64,000 nucleotides of DNA from Diphasiastrum complanatum (GCA_029204225.1 CM055095.1:14168049-14232048), one strand, 5' to 3'; positions 33,870 through 49,261 are shown, counted from the first letter of the stretch. Notes: generated by a model from the letters alone, not told the origin. Numbers and translations: made by a program.

Positions 33870-35413
33870 ACACTATATCATCAAAGGACTCATGTATAAA
33901 GCCGCATAATTGTAGTAAGATGTGAGAATAAAACTTTTTCACATGAACGGTCTCAAACATTCTATTGTGATAAAGTAAATGTAATAAGAGTTTTCCCTTT
34001 GTTTCATGCATAATGAGCTGAAGGTGATCCAATGTATTTTTTATTACCTCCCTCATTTCCAAAACCATCTCGTCTTGCAAACACATCAATCCCAATAGAA
34101 ATTCAGCTTCTTGACTGGCAAATCGCTCTTTGTACCGCTTCCTTGTCCTTCTTTTCCCTTGTATCCAGTAGACTTTCTTCTTTTACCTTGGCCAGAGAGA
34201 ACAAAGCTAGGGTTGTTGAGATTGAAAGTGCCTGTACGTTTACTATAGTTTTGGAAGAAATTGCCTTGCAAAGTAGAGAAGCTAGGTCTCTTAAGCAAGC
34301 GTTCAATTTCTCTAATATTCTCGGCATCACCAAGATGAGCAAGGAATTTAGCAGAGGGATTTGCGGCAAGTTGAATGGATGCTTCAATCATGTACTGGCG
34401 TAGATAAAGGAAGGTAATATGGGCTTTGACAATATTCCTTGCAGGTTTGTGTAGCCATAGAAAAAAGGAATTGAGTTGGGTTTGTGGGGGATGCACCCGG
34501 GAAGAAAATGCTCAGATTATTCATCATGTACCAGATGGCATGGTCAAACCAAATAATGGAGGACTAATTTTTACACTTGTCTCCACATCTACATTTGAAA
34601 AAAGGTCTTTTCCAGTTCCAAATTCTGGCTTGGTGGAGATTCATTCTATTAATCCAGTGTCAAAATGTCCACAAATACGTGCCCAGGTTTGCTCAAAAGG
34701 GCAACGGGAAGGCTCAAATTTGTTCATGCGAATGACAGTTTCAAAAGCAATAGGAGTATCTAGAATGGAATTTTTGTTAAGAGCAGCCAGTTTACAAGCC
34801 TGAACTTCTTTTTCAATAAGATGAGTAAGGATGCACCAAAGCTCGATGGGAATAGGAGCAAGAAAATTGACAGTGAGTAGGCTCCAAAGTTTGTAAGAAG
34901 TGCGGGTGGATTTGAGCTCAATAGTGTGAGCAGTTACGAAAGGGACTTGGCAATTTTTGGATTGGCAAAATTCAAAAGTGGATTGATCACCAATATCGCA
35001 GATATCCTGAGAGAACATTTCAAGTTGTGTGGCACTATCTTCATCCATTTCATCTAAGAAGCAAGAGGATGTGGAGAAGGAGACGAAATGGTAGGAGAGG
35101 GTTCAACAGAATGGGCGTCATTCTCTTTTTCAAGACAAGTGAAAACTTTTCTAATATGAGAGTTATAAAATTTCTCCTCATTCTCATATTTTTCCGCAAT
35201 ACCAGCCAAATTTGAAGCCAACATTTCAATGGTACTCATAGGAGTGATCTTGGTTTTACCAAATTCCAAGTACATCTTAACCCAATGTAATGTATCCAGA
35301 AGGTCAGTGAAGCAAAGCACTTTATCTTCAGGTCCAACAACATTACAGGTATTACGATCTATCCCATTAATAAAACTATGCAACATGACAGCTTTTTTCA
35401 TGCAAATGATCAA
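33778..35413 (-). pseudogene. N-terminal coding region of the Penelope-like element
   Basis: Overlapping minus-strand frames at 35413-35054, 35048-34641, 34496-34086 and 34095-33778 run head to tail and into the RT frame. The breaks look like one or a few indels, so about 550 more residues once preceded the RT. The sequence is lysine- and aromatic-rich with KRRKSTGYKGKEGQGSG near 34170, a basic, possibly nucleic-acid-binding stretch. I recognise no domain: no GIY-YIG, zinc knuckle or Gag core. The first frame has an ATG five codons in. Confidence 0.55.
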
Positions 35414-35439
35414 AGTTTGTATAAATAGATTAGGGGGAG

Positions 35440-35617
35440 GAAGGGGTTCCCCATAACCCAGATCGATAGTGCCTTGATACCAACCTGAGGACTAAAACAT
35501 AAAATAGACCTATGTTAGCACATGAATCCAAGTAAAGTAAAGGTTTTGGTACTATCTCGGCCAAAGGATAGTCAAATTTACACCTCAAGGATGCATATAG
35601 AGAGATTAATAAAACAA
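35440..35617 (-). other. Leader between the ORF region and the shared repeat
   Basis: On the minus strand this holds TTGGTATCAAGGCACTATC (about 35474-35492), which looks like a tRNA-Met primer site but has mismatches and is not preceded by an LTR end. A short AGAGAG at 35602-35607 lies just before the repeat boundary. Confidence 0.35.
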
Positions 35618-37544
35618 AGCTCCTCTTGACAAGTCAAGACCAAAACCTTTTAAAACCCTTTATTCATAGACCAACAAGGTAAAACATAGCTGAAAAGTAT
35701 ACAGTACTAACAAAAGCACCGTGAAGCAAAACATATCTCAAGACATCCAGCTGGTACCTGCCACCATCCCACCACACAAAACCGCACAAGTTAGCACAAT
35801 GAGGAAGACAGGTGTCAACGCTGAATATTAGTTGTTATCCATGTACAAAATACGTTAAGCTCAACTAATCAGCTTGCAAAATAAAGTGTGTAGTCCAATC
35901 TTCCCTTTCTGACAGTTATTACAAGTGATCGGCCAAACCATAATGGTACCAATTCTAGGCGCCTGCAATATTGATCAGTTTGCTGGTTTTTGGTCCGTAT
36001 CTTTAATTGATACATATACGACATTACGCATTTGAAAATAAGCTATATAAAATGTATAGTAAAATGTGAGCGTACAAGTAGTTTGGATCGATACATGAAA
36101 TTAGGGGCAAATCCATGCCATACCAACATTCATATCTATAAACAGAAATTGTTCGATATTCGTGACTTCTTGAGAAAATCCATGCTATCCAAGAGTCTGC
36201 AAACTAACTTATCGTTCTTAAAGTTTTAAACCATAATCATGATTTTACGCTCTATCAAAGAGAATCGAAGCATTTGTGTGTTACTAACCTGCATGGTAGA
36301 AGATACCGATTCTTGTGAGGCAATCACATTTGCATATGTTTGCATTTGAGATACCTGACCTTCCGTATCCATTTCTACGTATAGTCATTGCATAATCGTA
36401 TGTATAAGAGACATCCCGTTAGTGTGGTGTATCATCCAAACGGAGTTATCATTTCTTAACAAAGCGTATTATGCAGCATAGTAGTTGAAAGTGCCATACG
36501 TACCTTAACCTTGCTATCTACTGTGATTTGAGCAGTATGTTTAAGCCCTTCGTGTTATTTATGGTGTAACAATGTATGAAATAGAGATAGTAACAAGCAA
36601 AATCAACATACTAGCTTCCGTACAGAGCTCTTTTGATAATCATAGACTTAAAACATCATATGGCATATGATTAGGATCATTTTCATCAATAACCATTTGC
36701 ATTCCATCGTTGGAATGCATCAATGGTGCATCCATAGCAGTATTGCATATGGAACTTAGCAGAATATGTAGCTATTTCGTTGATATGGTAGCGAGTTACT
36801 ATACTTTTCTTGATTAGAAGTGCATGTCGACGCATTCCGCCCATATTTTTCAGCGTTGGCAGCACTGCCATTTATCTCCCAAATCACGTTGGAGCTCATG
36901 CTACATGAATGATGATTCATACAATGATTTCATGCTGTGTTGAGTGCTAGTATATGCATGCATTGGTGTGAGTGAGCCACACACTTATTCTTACTAAACT
37001 GGCCAGCGCTGGTTTCTACAAACCGGCATGCATAAAGCGAGTATTCAACGCAAGTAGAGATGCAAAAATGGGTGCATAATCCTATGCATGCATTCATAAC
37101 TCATAAAGCTATATTAGCAAAGTAATAGATTGCTATTGAAGTTATCATTTCTTTTGCTATCAGAGTGTTCATAGCAGAAGTATACAAGTGTGAAGGCGAC
37201 TTACCAGTGTATTCCGGAGGTAGCTTTTCCGTTATCATAACATAAGCATCAACACCTCAACCCCTGGTATGCTAGAGAAGGAGAAGAAGAAGAGAAGAGA
37301 GGAAAGAGGGCGTGGAGAATGTATGAATATCGTACTCTCTTTTATACAGGTACAACCGATCTAAAAGCGTGTAGAAGAAGCAAACGATTGTGTCCGTAGG
37401 ATATTACTTCGATGATCTTGACCGTCGAGGTGGTATTAATACATTTGGTGGTTTTAAAATTTCCCTTCAAAAGTCATTATAGGCCATATAACTTTTTAGA
37501 GTATTAGAAACTAAAAGAAATAAAAAGAAATTGCGTACCATTCA

Positions 37545-37549
<5 letters not shown>
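35618..37549 (-). repeat. Long repeat, copy 1 (putative 5' region or pLTR of the Penelope-like element)
   Basis: Nearly identical to 45049-46690 over most of its length, starting AACAAAGCTCCTCTTGACAAG and ending GTACCATTCATG next to (GA)n. Compared with copy 2 it lacks about 340 bp after 36235 and has about 660 extra bp (roughly 36745-37403). It contains no long ORF. It lies directly upstream (in minus sense) of the RT coding region. Confidence 0.75.

Positions 37550-37606
<57 letters not shown>
37550..37606 (+). repeat. (GA)n microsatellite, 57 bp
   Basis: Uninterrupted GA run at the outer end of long repeat copy 1. Confidence 0.97.
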
Positions 37607-37609
<3 letters not shown>

Positions 37610-37984
37610 ATGTGTCTTATCTCTTCAGTATGGCTTAATATAGTTTCAGCCATGATTCGTTATGGTTCAATATAATTTAATATGGTTCCTTATGGTTTTA
37701 GTTCGGTTTGTTGTGGACCTCAAATGGATAGAGAGGGAGGGAGAGAGAGTTGACAATACCCTATAAAAATGATCGATTCAATCACCACTCAAGTGCTTCA
37801 AAACAATACAAGACATATTTGCTCTCCCACAACTGTATATTCAAAATCTACACACAAGTACAAAGAGAAGCAACTTACGTACTCAAAATGGGCTCATTAA
37901 ATAATCGGCCCAATAGTTCTAGAGCTAGGTGTGTCACCGTCAAACTTAGAAAGTAACTGTAAGACAATTTACACGTTGATTATT

Positions 37985-38754
<770 letters not shown>

Positions 38755-39354
38755 TTATTTATTTATGTACAGGAAATACCCACAACAACATAGCCTGATG
38801 TCATTGCCATTCTGCCATAGTTCAACTCCCAAGCAATAATGCATAAGATCTAAATCTGTCATCTCAAATTGCTTGCACAAGTTGGCTTTGATTGAATGAA
38901 TGAAATTCTCATCATTGCCCCTGATAATTATATCATCAACATAAATCACAACCAAGGCAATGCCATCATTGATTATAAGAACACAAAGATTTGGATGTAA
39001 ACTTGTTCTCATAAACTCATGAGAGAGAAAGTAATGATCAATGCGTTCATACCATGCACGTGGTGCTTGCTTGAGACCATAGAGTGTTTTGCGTACTTTA
39101 CATACCTTTTGTTCTTGTCCCTTTGCAATGAAGCCTTGCGGTTGGGATATGTATACTTCCTCTTCCCAGCTACCATTCAGGAATGCAGATTTCACATCCT
39201 TTTGGTGGATCTTCCACCTAAGATGTGATGCTAAGGAAACAATCAGACATAGCATAGTCCACTTAGCCACTGGAGCAAACATCTCCTCATAGTCAATTCC
39301 CTTGCTTTGCTCATAGCCCTTTACTACTAGGCGTGCCTTATGTTTTGCAATCAT
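38755..39354 (-). pseudogene. Ty1/copia reverse transcriptase
   Basis: A 199-codon frame: KHKARLVVKGYEQSKGIDYE, EMFAPVAK, IHQKDVKSAFLNGSWEEEVY, YGLKQAPRAWYERID and IALVVIYVDDIIIRGND. It carries both catalytic positions (Q-x-DVK-x-AFL-x-G and YVDD). The frame is intact across the RT core, better preserved than neighbouring fragments. It continues upstream to a degraded linker (39360-39890). Confidence 0.88.
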
Positions 39355-39889
39355 GCGATTTGCATGAAACTTTGTTTTAAATATCCATTTGTTGTCTATG
39401 GGTTTTTTTCAAAGTGGTAGATCAACCAACTCCCACATATCATGTTTGTGGATTGATTCCATCTCCTCTTCCATTGCTCTTTGCCACTCTTTGAGATCCT
39501 TTGCCTCGTCAAAGGTCAATGGCTCTCGGCTCGAAAATGTCACTCATTAGGGCATAGTTCACATGATAACGATCAGGAGGTTTCCTTTCCCATGTTGATC
39601 TTCTCACTTCTTCTTGTGAACTAGATTTAGGTTGATTCATCTTCACATCTTTCATGATCTTTTCATACCATTTGGGTACCTTATATTCTAGTGATACACT
39701 TCTTGGAGATTATGTGTCCCTAGGAGTGTCCAAGAATCGCTTCTTACTTCCAGCAGATTTCTCTTTTGTTGCACCTATCGACAAATACCTTCCTCTAGGC
39801 TCATGAACTGGTGGTGTTCTTTCATACTCGCCTTCTCGAGCCTCATCTTCATGTGCATCAACATGTGGAGCTTTTTCTTCATCTTCATC
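39355..39889 (-). pseudogene. Ty1/copia integrase-RT linker
   Basis: Frames carry acidic and proline-rich linker sequence (DEDEEKAPHVDAHEDEAREG, PPVHEPRGRY) and then an E-W/T-W pre-RT motif. Broken by stops. Confidence 0.6.
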
Positions 39890-40440
39890 TTCCAAGATTG
39901 TGGGAAGTCTCTTGATCACCACCTACATGGTCTTCGTCCTCAAACCTATGCAACTCATCAAAGATGACATCTTTATTAATGTGAATCTTGTTCATCATAG
40001 GATCAAAACACCTATACGCCTTTGTCCTCTCATCATAGCCGACAAAAATGCACTTGATCGCTTTGGCATCAAGCTTGTTTTGCTCCTCCTTTGGCACATG
40101 TACATAAGCCTTATACCCAAAGACCCAAAACTTGTCGATTTTTGGCTTCATTCTTGTAAGAGCTTCTTCGAGAGTCACATTTGGAACCACAATTGTGGGA
40201 CTGTTGTTTTGCGAGAACGTTGCCGCATTGCACGCTTCCGACCAAAAAGAATTTGGTAAGCCCATCTGCTTCATCATGGAGTGTGCACTTTCCATAATGG
40301 TTCTATTCTTTCTTTCTGCCACACCATTACTATGCAGCGTGTATGATTGAGTGAATTGTCTTTCGATGCCATGTTCCTTGCAAAAGTCTTCAAAATCATC
40401 TAATTTGAATTCGCTTCCAATGACCAAGTTTATGGAAATA
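39890..40440 (-). pseudogene. Ty1/copia integrase C-terminal part
   Basis: The minus strand gives GSEFKLDDFEDFCKEHGIER, QFTQSYTLHSNGVAERKNRT, MGLPNSFWSEACNAATF, VFGYKAYVHVPKEEQNKLD, CIFVGYDERTKAYRCFDP and DVIFDE. It includes the catalytic Glu of the integrase core in the AERKN block. The zinc-binding and first-Asp parts are deleted, so the frame joins directly to a Gag-like segment near 40440. Confidence 0.85.
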
Positions 40441-40940
40441 GTAACATTTGTCCATCTCCTTCTTTTTCTACTTCGATGATGACTCTCCCTCGTCCTCATC
40501 GTCCTTGGCCTTCTTTGAGATCCTCTTCAAACCTTTTTGCTTGTTCTTGGCAGCAATGCTTGATCCTCCTATGCAGTTTGCCTTGACTTCACTACCTCTC
40601 GACGTTGCTCTTTCTGCAACATGATCCCATGCAAATCTTTTTTTTCTCCCTCTAGGCAATGCCGCTCACAAAGATTTGTAGACCCTCCGATACACCGCTC
40701 ATAGTAGTATGCACCAATTCGACGTCTCTAATTGGTTCTCCAATCTCCAAGAGTTGGTCTCTCAACTCTTTGATCCTGGTGAAGATTCTATGCCTGCAAC
40801 AATGTCCCATAACTCCTTCTCCATCAACCCTTCATTTTGAACTTCCAGATGTTGTAGTTGGAAGCCCCATCGAGTTTGCTTGCATCGCCCAAAATTGCCT
40901 CATTGATGTTGGCCATCTCCGAATTACGTGAAATTGCACC
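40441..40940 (-). pseudogene. Ty1/copia gag fragment
   Basis: From about 40908 the minus strand reads MANINEAILGDASKLDGASN, YNIWKFKMKG, then frameshifted MEKELWDIVAG, followed by RDQLLEIGEPIRDVELVHTT and MSGVSEG. These are Gag N-terminal and core patterns (L-x-G-x-NY-x-x-W-x-x-x-M...ELW). It precedes the integrase fragment on the same strand with zinc knuckle, protease and half of integrase missing. Confidence 0.65.
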
Positions 40941-41164
40941 TGTAGGCTATAAAGTGTATGTCGAGGCCAACTATGATGTCAAAATAAAAAATAATGACCT
41001 GCAAATTTTGGCTTACCAGGCCACTTGCCGCTATGGTGCCAAATTGGAAGCCATGATGCCTTTGCTTTCCAAAATGCTCCTCACCACGAACTTGCAACTT
41101 CGCGTCTGATAGAGTGGTGAAGTCACTTTTGGCGCATTCCGAACACTTTCTCCGCGGCAATCTA

Positions 41165-41650
41165 TTATGTCCATGTCATGTATAAGAGAATTAGAAGAAT
41201 TCCTGATGTGGATAGCCGGTCACTCCAGTTGTATCTGGTTATTAGTTATGCTACGTCATTTTGGACATGGTCGTATCAAGTAATTAATAATCATATGAGG
41301 GCCCAGACCTATAATTGGACATAGGAGCACTTGCATGGTGAATGACTACTTTAATGCAAGAATAGGAGGTCAATAGCTTAATATAGGTTGCATGGGGATC
41401 CTAAGGGAAATATTCTCTCCAAGAGGAGAGAATACATACCATGGAAACTTGCCCATCTCCCTATTGGAATTTCAGATTCTTGAGCCATGTTTTGCCTCCT
41501 CTCTTGTATTCATTCACTGTGGCTTGGGGGTGAAGGGTTAGGGTATTGACTAGCCTCTTCATGTTGGTTGGGTGGTTTATGCTCCACAAGTGTCCTTTTG
41601 GTTTGCATGTGATAGGATTCTTGAAGATCTTCACTTGGTGATCGTAATAG
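41165..41650 (+). repeat. LTR (family shared with 4618 and 6836)
   Basis: Collinear with 4618-5090. Its end is set by the primer site at 41651. The start is approximate. Confidence 0.65.
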
Positions 41651-41662
41651 TGGTATCAAAGC
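41651..41662 (+). promoter_or_regulatory. Primer-binding site (tRNA-Met type)
   Basis: TGGTATCAAAGC follows the LTR; one change from the usual TGGTATCAGAGC. Confidence 0.7.
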
Positions 41663-42304
41663 TTGGATCACATCAACCAGGAAGTGGGGCTTGAGGATCT
41701 TGGATTCTTGTAGTTCTTTTGGTGTATCTCTTTGCTTATTCTTCCAGGTGGTGGAATTCATTTCCAAGTAGGTGGCTTCTCATATCCTTGGTGTACTTTC
41801 AGCATAAAGATCATAATTGTGGATTTGCTCCATGAATTTTGATGGAAATCATAGGATTTTTTATGGTTTTAGTGAAATTTTCACCTAGAATTCATGGTTT
41901 TTGCTTGGAATTGATCATAGGTACTGATGTAGTACATTTTTCAGATTGTACTTACTATTTTACAGTCATTAATGATTGGATCTAATGATTGCATGATGTT
42001 TGAATAGTCAAAACATGATTAGATAGTGACTTTGGACCAAAAATTGGGGTTTTGGGACTAGAAATGGGCTATAGAATCCATATTTGACTAAAATCAGAAC
42101 TTTTAGTGCTTCCACGTAATGGATTTATAGGGATTAGGATCAGATTGCACTTCCACAAATTTTGGTCAAATTTGGTCAAAAAACATGGTTTTTTGATGAT
42201 TTTTGGACTAATTTTGTGGTACATCTCAAAATTCTTAGCCAATAGTTGGTAAGCACATTTTCAAAGGTTTAATGAAGCTGTCCTAAAGCTTTCATGAAGT
42301 TTGG

Positions 42305-43100
42305 TTAGGATTGGACACCATTAGGAGGCTCAAAACAAAGCCTCAGCATAAGAGGGAGTCAACTAGAAGACAAGATCAAAGTCAGCAGAAAGAGGAAGAT
42401 CAGAAAGGAAGATGGAAAGGCAGGAGCAAGAACAAGCAGCAAAGCGATGAGAAGAAAAACTGCGTAAGATGCAGACGTGATGACCACATGGTGGATACAT
42501 GTTGGCTGAATCCAAAGATTGAGTGCATACACTGTCATAAGAAGGGTCATGCAGCCATGGACTGTTATCAAATTCCAAGGAACAAAAAGGCACAAGGTAG
42601 GAAGGAGAGCTCCAACAGCTCATCATACATGGAGGAGCTAGAATCCTCAAAGATGGCTAAAGAACAAGCCATCTGCCTATCTGGGTACTAATGTATGTGC
42701 TACATCACAAGCCGATGTTCAAGATATTATTCTTGACTCAAGTGCTATGTCACATTTTGTGACAACAAGAACGATGGCTGACGACATCCAGTCGGCTATG
42801 AAATTCTCAGCAAGCAGTACTACGACCTGCCCACACTGACAAAGGGAGCATACCCTGAACATCTGGATCAAGATGTTAAAATTTCGAATGAATTCAGTGA
42901 CAGTTCAGATGACGAGCAAACCGACATGCAGCCTGTACCCAAAACACTTGCAACGTAGAGTGGTTCTGTTGTCAATAGAATAGACAAAGCTAAAGTAGTT
43001 GCTGAACCTGCACAATCTCCAAGGAGATCCACAAGAGAAAGAAGACAACCTATCAGGTATGCACCAGACAGTCAACACTCTTCAATCAACACTCGATAGT
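42305..43100 (+). pseudogene. Ty1/copia gag zinc knuckles, protease remnant and linker
   Basis: The 42311 frame is Lys/Gln-rich and has two zinc knuckles, CVRCRRDDHMVDTC and CIHCHKKGHAAMDC, like the doublet at 10550-10660. At 42705-42760 ATSQADVQDIILDSSAMSHF is a protease active site in which the usual DSGA is DSSA, expected to be inactive. From 42800 a linker (KYYDLPTL, DSSDDEQTDMQP, RRSTRERRQPIRYAP) follows. Integrase is deleted. It is downstream of the LTR and primer site on the same strand and probably belongs to that element. Confidence 0.75.
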
Positions 43101-43935
43101 TATTTGACAGTCCTTTGACACTCATTTGATTAAAACTTCATTTGAATCACATGTCAATCAATACTGTTCAAAGTACTTTGACTTCACTTCTTGATAGAAA
43201 TAGACCACAATCTCTATCACACGCTTCAAGACACCTTTTTTATGGTGATCATGTATGGATATCATTACACAACTACAATTCACTACTATTTAAGTATAGT
43301 AGGATAGCTTACATAACATGTCGCACATATTCAAGAGTCATCTAAACATGTAGATTACAATCTACAAGTCGGTAGAGGTCATGGCCTACCAACCATACCA
43401 AGACACAACATGGAATATCCAACATAATCAAGTTAGAATTTGCCAAATTTTGACATTAGCATTGTATGCCAAACGTCTCACATTTCTTCTCCAATTATTT
43501 CTCCTTTCACCATTAAACACATATAATTTTCTATTAAATCCATTCTAAAATAGAAACCTCATAGTCTCGGAGACATTGTCTACGTATTTTTTATATTTTC
43601 GAGGACTTTGAATCGGGTACTTCTACTTCAGGAAATGGTTGTATGAGCACTTGTCGGTCAATTCGATGTCGGTGACTTTGACTTTGGGGAATGCTAGGGA
43701 ATGGTTGCATGAGTTCACCATCTCCAACATGTCACATTTTTCAAAAGCCGAAGGGAGGCGCAAAATATATTCTAAGTCATTTTGAATTGAGTGTCGGTTT
43801 TTTTGGGAAATGCAACAACTGCAAACTGTGCGAAACTTAGTTCAAATATGCAGACTGTGTGAAACTTAGTTAAAAAATACAGCAGTCCAAAAAATGCAAG
43901 GAAAACAAAAATACTAAAGCTTTGACATGTAGAAA
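43101..43935. other. Unassigned; probably LTR sequence of the copia at 43945
   Basis: No coding similarity. On the minus strand it lies directly downstream of a copia RNase H and a purine tract, where a 3' LTR would be. Confidence 0.35.
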
Positions 43936-43944
43936 CTTAAGGTC

Positions 43945-44998
43945 TCTTTAGCTCCCTCTCAAAGCGGGTATTTTTCTGATTCCCAAGCTTGCCCGTTGCC
44001 TTTCAAAACTTGCCTTGTCTAAAGGCTTTGTGAAGATAACGGGTACCATCTAGTTCATTGAAATGAACACGATCTCCAGCTCGTTTCTTTCAACCAGATC
44101 CCTGATCAATTGATACTTGATAGCAACGTGTTTCATTCTAGATGTATAGCAGAGGTGTTGTCCATGTACAACATCGACGGCTCGTTGGTGCTCTCTCTCA
44201 GTCCATCCAGGAACTGTTTGAGCCATGTCAGCTCATTAGCCATCTTGGCTGCAGCAACGTATTTTGCATCACAAGAAGATTGGGCAGTTATTGTCCTGTT
44301 TCTTGCTAACCCAAATAACAGCAGCATCTGCCGTGACGGTACAGCCTCCTAAAGTGCTCTTAGAGTCGTCTTTCATGGATGCTTAGCTTGCATCGCTGTA
44401 GGACTTCACCTGAAATCCTGCATCACGAGAAAAACAAAGGCCATAGTCCTTTGTATGTTATAGGTATTGTAGGATCCTCTTGGCAATTTTCTAGTGTGTA
44501 GGTCTTGGATTAATGTTGAATTGGCTCAGTTTGAACACTGCGTAAGCAATGTCTGGCTACGTATTGACTGCCAAGTACATCAAAGAACCAATTAGCCTTT
44601 TGTGAGGCTTATTCTACATTGCTTCCCATTTTGCATCGTCTTTGGGACAGTCTTCATTCGTCAGAACTGTGCCAGGAACTATTGGAGTGTTTACTCCCTT
44701 GCAATCTCCCATCTGAAAATCATCAAGGATTTTTTGCATATATCTTGATTGGTGTAGATACAATCTTCCACCCTCAAGATCTCTACTGATCTGTAAGCCC
44801 AGGTAGCATTTTGCTTCACCTAGGTCTGATATTTCAAAGTGCCTTGAAATTTTCTCCTTCACATGTGCAATCAACTGATCACTTCTTGACAGGATCAGTG
44901 TGTCAACTACTTAGACACCAATGATAATGATTTCACCATCTATGACTTTCACATAGACGTTGTAATTAGGCATTAAAGGCTAGAAGCCTAAGGGTTTG
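43945..44998 (-). pseudogene. Ty1/copia RT C-terminus and RNase H
   Basis: Down the minus strand: HFEISDLGEAKCYLGLQI, LYLHQSRYMQKILDDFQMGD, YRLIGSLMYLAVNT-like connection, SYSDAS, then TAQSSCDAKYVAAAKMANEL, MLYMDNTSAIHLE and FTKPLDKASFERQRASLGI. This is the C-terminal RT and RNase H order of copia. Several stops break it. It is the same family as the piece at 54860-55128. Confidence 0.85.
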
Positions 44999-45001
44999 TT
45001 C

Positions 45002-45005
<4 letters not shown>

Positions 45006-45047
<42 letters not shown>
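45006..45047 (+). repeat. (GA)n microsatellite, 42 bp
   Basis: Pure GA run at the inner boundary of long repeat copy 2. Confidence 0.97.
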
Positions 45048-45048
<1 letters not shown>

Positions 45049-45051
<3 letters not shown>

Positions 45052-46690
45052 ACAAAGCTCCTCTTGACAAGTCAAGACCAAAACCTTTTAAAACCCTTTA
45101 TTCATAGACCAACAAGGTAAAACATAGCTGAAAAGTATACAGTACTAACAAAGGCACCGTGAAGCAAAACATATTTCAAGACATCCAGCTGGTACCTTCC
45201 ACCATCCCACCACACAAAAATGCACAAGTTAGCACAGTGAGGAAGACATGTGTCAACGTTGAATGTCAGTTATTATCCATGTACAAAATACGTTAAGCTC
45301 AACTAATCAACTTGTAGTGTAGAATAAAGGTTTTTGTATTCCAATCTTCTCTTTATGACGATTATTACAAGTGATCGGCCAAACCATAATGGTACCGTAT
45401 CAGGGCACCTGTCATACTGATCAGTTTGCTGATTTTTGGTCCATATCTTTAATTAATACATATACGACATTACGCATTTGAAAATAAGCTATATAAAATG
45501 TATAGTAAAATGTGAGCGTACAAGTAGTTTGGACCGGTACATGAAATTAGGGGCAAATCCGTGCCATACCAACATTCATATCTGTAAACAGAAATTGTCC
45601 GGTACTCGTGACTTCTTGAGCAAATCCATGCTATCCAAGAGTCTGCAAACTAACTTATCGTTCTTAAAGTTTTAAACCATAATCATGATTTAGACACCAA
45701 CCAGAAAACTGCTACCTGTAAGTGCAAATTAAAAAGTAAGAGTTTGCGACTATACATTCATAATAAGCTCGGGGCAAGTCTATGCCATTCCGATGTTATG
45801 AATGTATCCGTTCTTAGCACAAGTTCATGTACTTAAAAGAACTTACAATAAGTACGCAAATTATTGATAAACGAATCGTGAAAAACTAATATAAGAAATA
45901 GGGTTATCATAATACCTATGGTAAACAGTGATATTGCATTATTTGTCGGAACCGAAATATTTTTAACATTATCATTACGAATCATTCTGCTTTTTTGTAG
46001 CACTATTGTCAAAAGTAATGGTTGCTTACTCCATCACCCAACATTTTACGCTCTACCAAAGAGAATCGAAGCATTTGTGTGTTACTAACCTGCATGGTAG
46101 AAGATACCGATTCTTGTGAGGCAATCACATTTGCATATGTTTGCATTTGAGATACTTGACCTTCCGTATCCATTTCTACGTATAGTCAATGCATAATTGT
46201 ATGTATAAGAGACATCCCGTTAGTGTGGTCTATCATCCAAACGAAGTTATCATTTCTTAACAAAGAGTATTATGCAGCATAGTAGTTGAAAGTGCCACAC
46301 GTACCTTAACCTTGCTGTCTACTGTGATTTGAGCAGTATGTTTAAGCCCTTCGTGTTATTTATGTTGTAACACTGTATGAAACAGATATAGTAACGAGCA
46401 AAATCAACATATTAGCTTCCGTACAGAGCTTTTTTGATAATCATAGATGTAAAACATCATATGGCATATGGATAGGATCATTTTCATCAATAACCATTTG
46501 CATTCCATCGCTGGAATGATCAATGGTGCATCCATAGCAGTATTACAAATTACTTCGATGATCTTGACCGTTGAGGTGGTATTCAATACATTTGGTGTTT
46601 AAAAATTTCCTTCCAAAAGTCATAATAGGCCATATAACTTTTTAGAGTATTAGAAACTAAGAGGAATTAAAAGAAATTGGGTACCATTCA
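45049..46690 (-). repeat. Long repeat, copy 2
   Basis: Matches 35618-37549 with reciprocal indels and is flanked by (GA)n on both sides (45006-45047 and 46692-46711). The extra block 45688-46028 contains a diverged sub-repeat (GGGGCAA.TC..TGCCAT.CC) of the sequence before it. No ORF. Confidence 0.8.
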
Positions 46691-46691
46691 T

Positions 46692-46711
46692 GAGAGAGAG
46701 AGAGAGAGAGA
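46692..46711 (+). repeat. (GA)n microsatellite, 20 bp, followed by GGGA repeats
   Basis: Short GA run followed by (GGGA)3 that joins directly to the hAT SERNWS exon. Confidence 0.95.
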
Positions 46712-46721
46712 GGGAGGGAGG

Positions 46722-48187
<1,466 letters not shown>

Positions 48188-49261
48188 TGTTGGATTTACT
48201 CCTCCTACTCTCCTAAATCCCAATTTTAATCTGCCTCCATTCATGCTGCATATTTCTCTAACGTTGTCATGCAGTCTGCATTTTCTACACGCAAATTCGC
48301 ACAGACGAAAAAAAAGGTGAATGAATCGCGACACTGTGTTCTTACACAGGTCATGGTGACAGGCGAAAAGGGGACACTACCTTACTGAATGCCAAAGGTG
48401 CCCTAACAGAAAAGGCACCCTGTAAATCTTATCCTAAGGCCATTTGTAAGAGTGACGCACTTTGGCGTCATCACCAACATTCACTCCAGTATTGGCTGAT
48501 GTCGCACCCTTTTTATGCTCACTCCATGCAGTTGCTCTAACAGATTGGACAACGATTGCAGCCACCCACGATCTCCTACAAACAACACATCCACTCTGTA
48601 CTTTCACATTTGCACACCTGTAATATTATGTATATATATATTGGATATCATCTGCATATTCGACGATGATGATCAGATGATCAAGTGAGTGAAGAAGAGA
48701 CTAAGAGAAGAGGTTTCATTCCTCATTACAGATAGAAATAAGCTTTGTAGGACACGCGGTTTCATCCGCTACAGTCTTGAGCTCTACCACATTATTGACT
48801 TGTATATTTGATAAGCTTAATCTGACACAGTTCATTTGTTCTGCATTTTAGATCTGTCAATATTGCTATGTTTATTCTTCATTATGTTTGATCTTTCTTG
48901 TTGCTCTTTCTGGTAATAGATGATTAACTTTTAGTCTTGCCTTTCGCGAATAATTCGCGACTAATTATCAGTCGAGCACAGTCTAATTATCAATCATTCA
49001 TGACAAATAGTTTGTCTTGCAATTCGCGACAAATTATTTATCTAGTGCTTCATCCATTTAAATGTTTGGCTACGTAATCTAGAATGACTGTGATTTCTAT
49101 CACTAAAGTTCTGTTCTATCTGATAGGCAGAGTCATGCTTACGGAGAAAGTCAAATAATTCATTCCGTTGCGCACGAACATTTTCTGTTCGAGTTCGTTT
49201 CTTATTCAAGTTTGTTTCTCGTTCGTGTTCGTCAGTTATTCTTCCTCCCTCTCTCCCAACA
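48188..49261 (+). repeat. Copia-B 5' LTR
   Basis: 1,074 bp, TGTTGG...CCCAACA. The region from about 48890 recurs at 50608-50995. It contains several TCGCGAAT-type repeats. Confidence 0.85.

Noticed and set aside
32035-35413. GIY-YIG endonuclease linked to the RT
   Set aside because: No GIY...YIG motif seen before or after the RT, so the element is treated as endonuclease-lacking or truncated.
35474-35492. TGGTATCAAGGC as an LTR primer site on the minus strand
   Set aside because: No LTR end precedes it and the shared repeat stops about 130 bp away; the downstream RT is not of LTR type.
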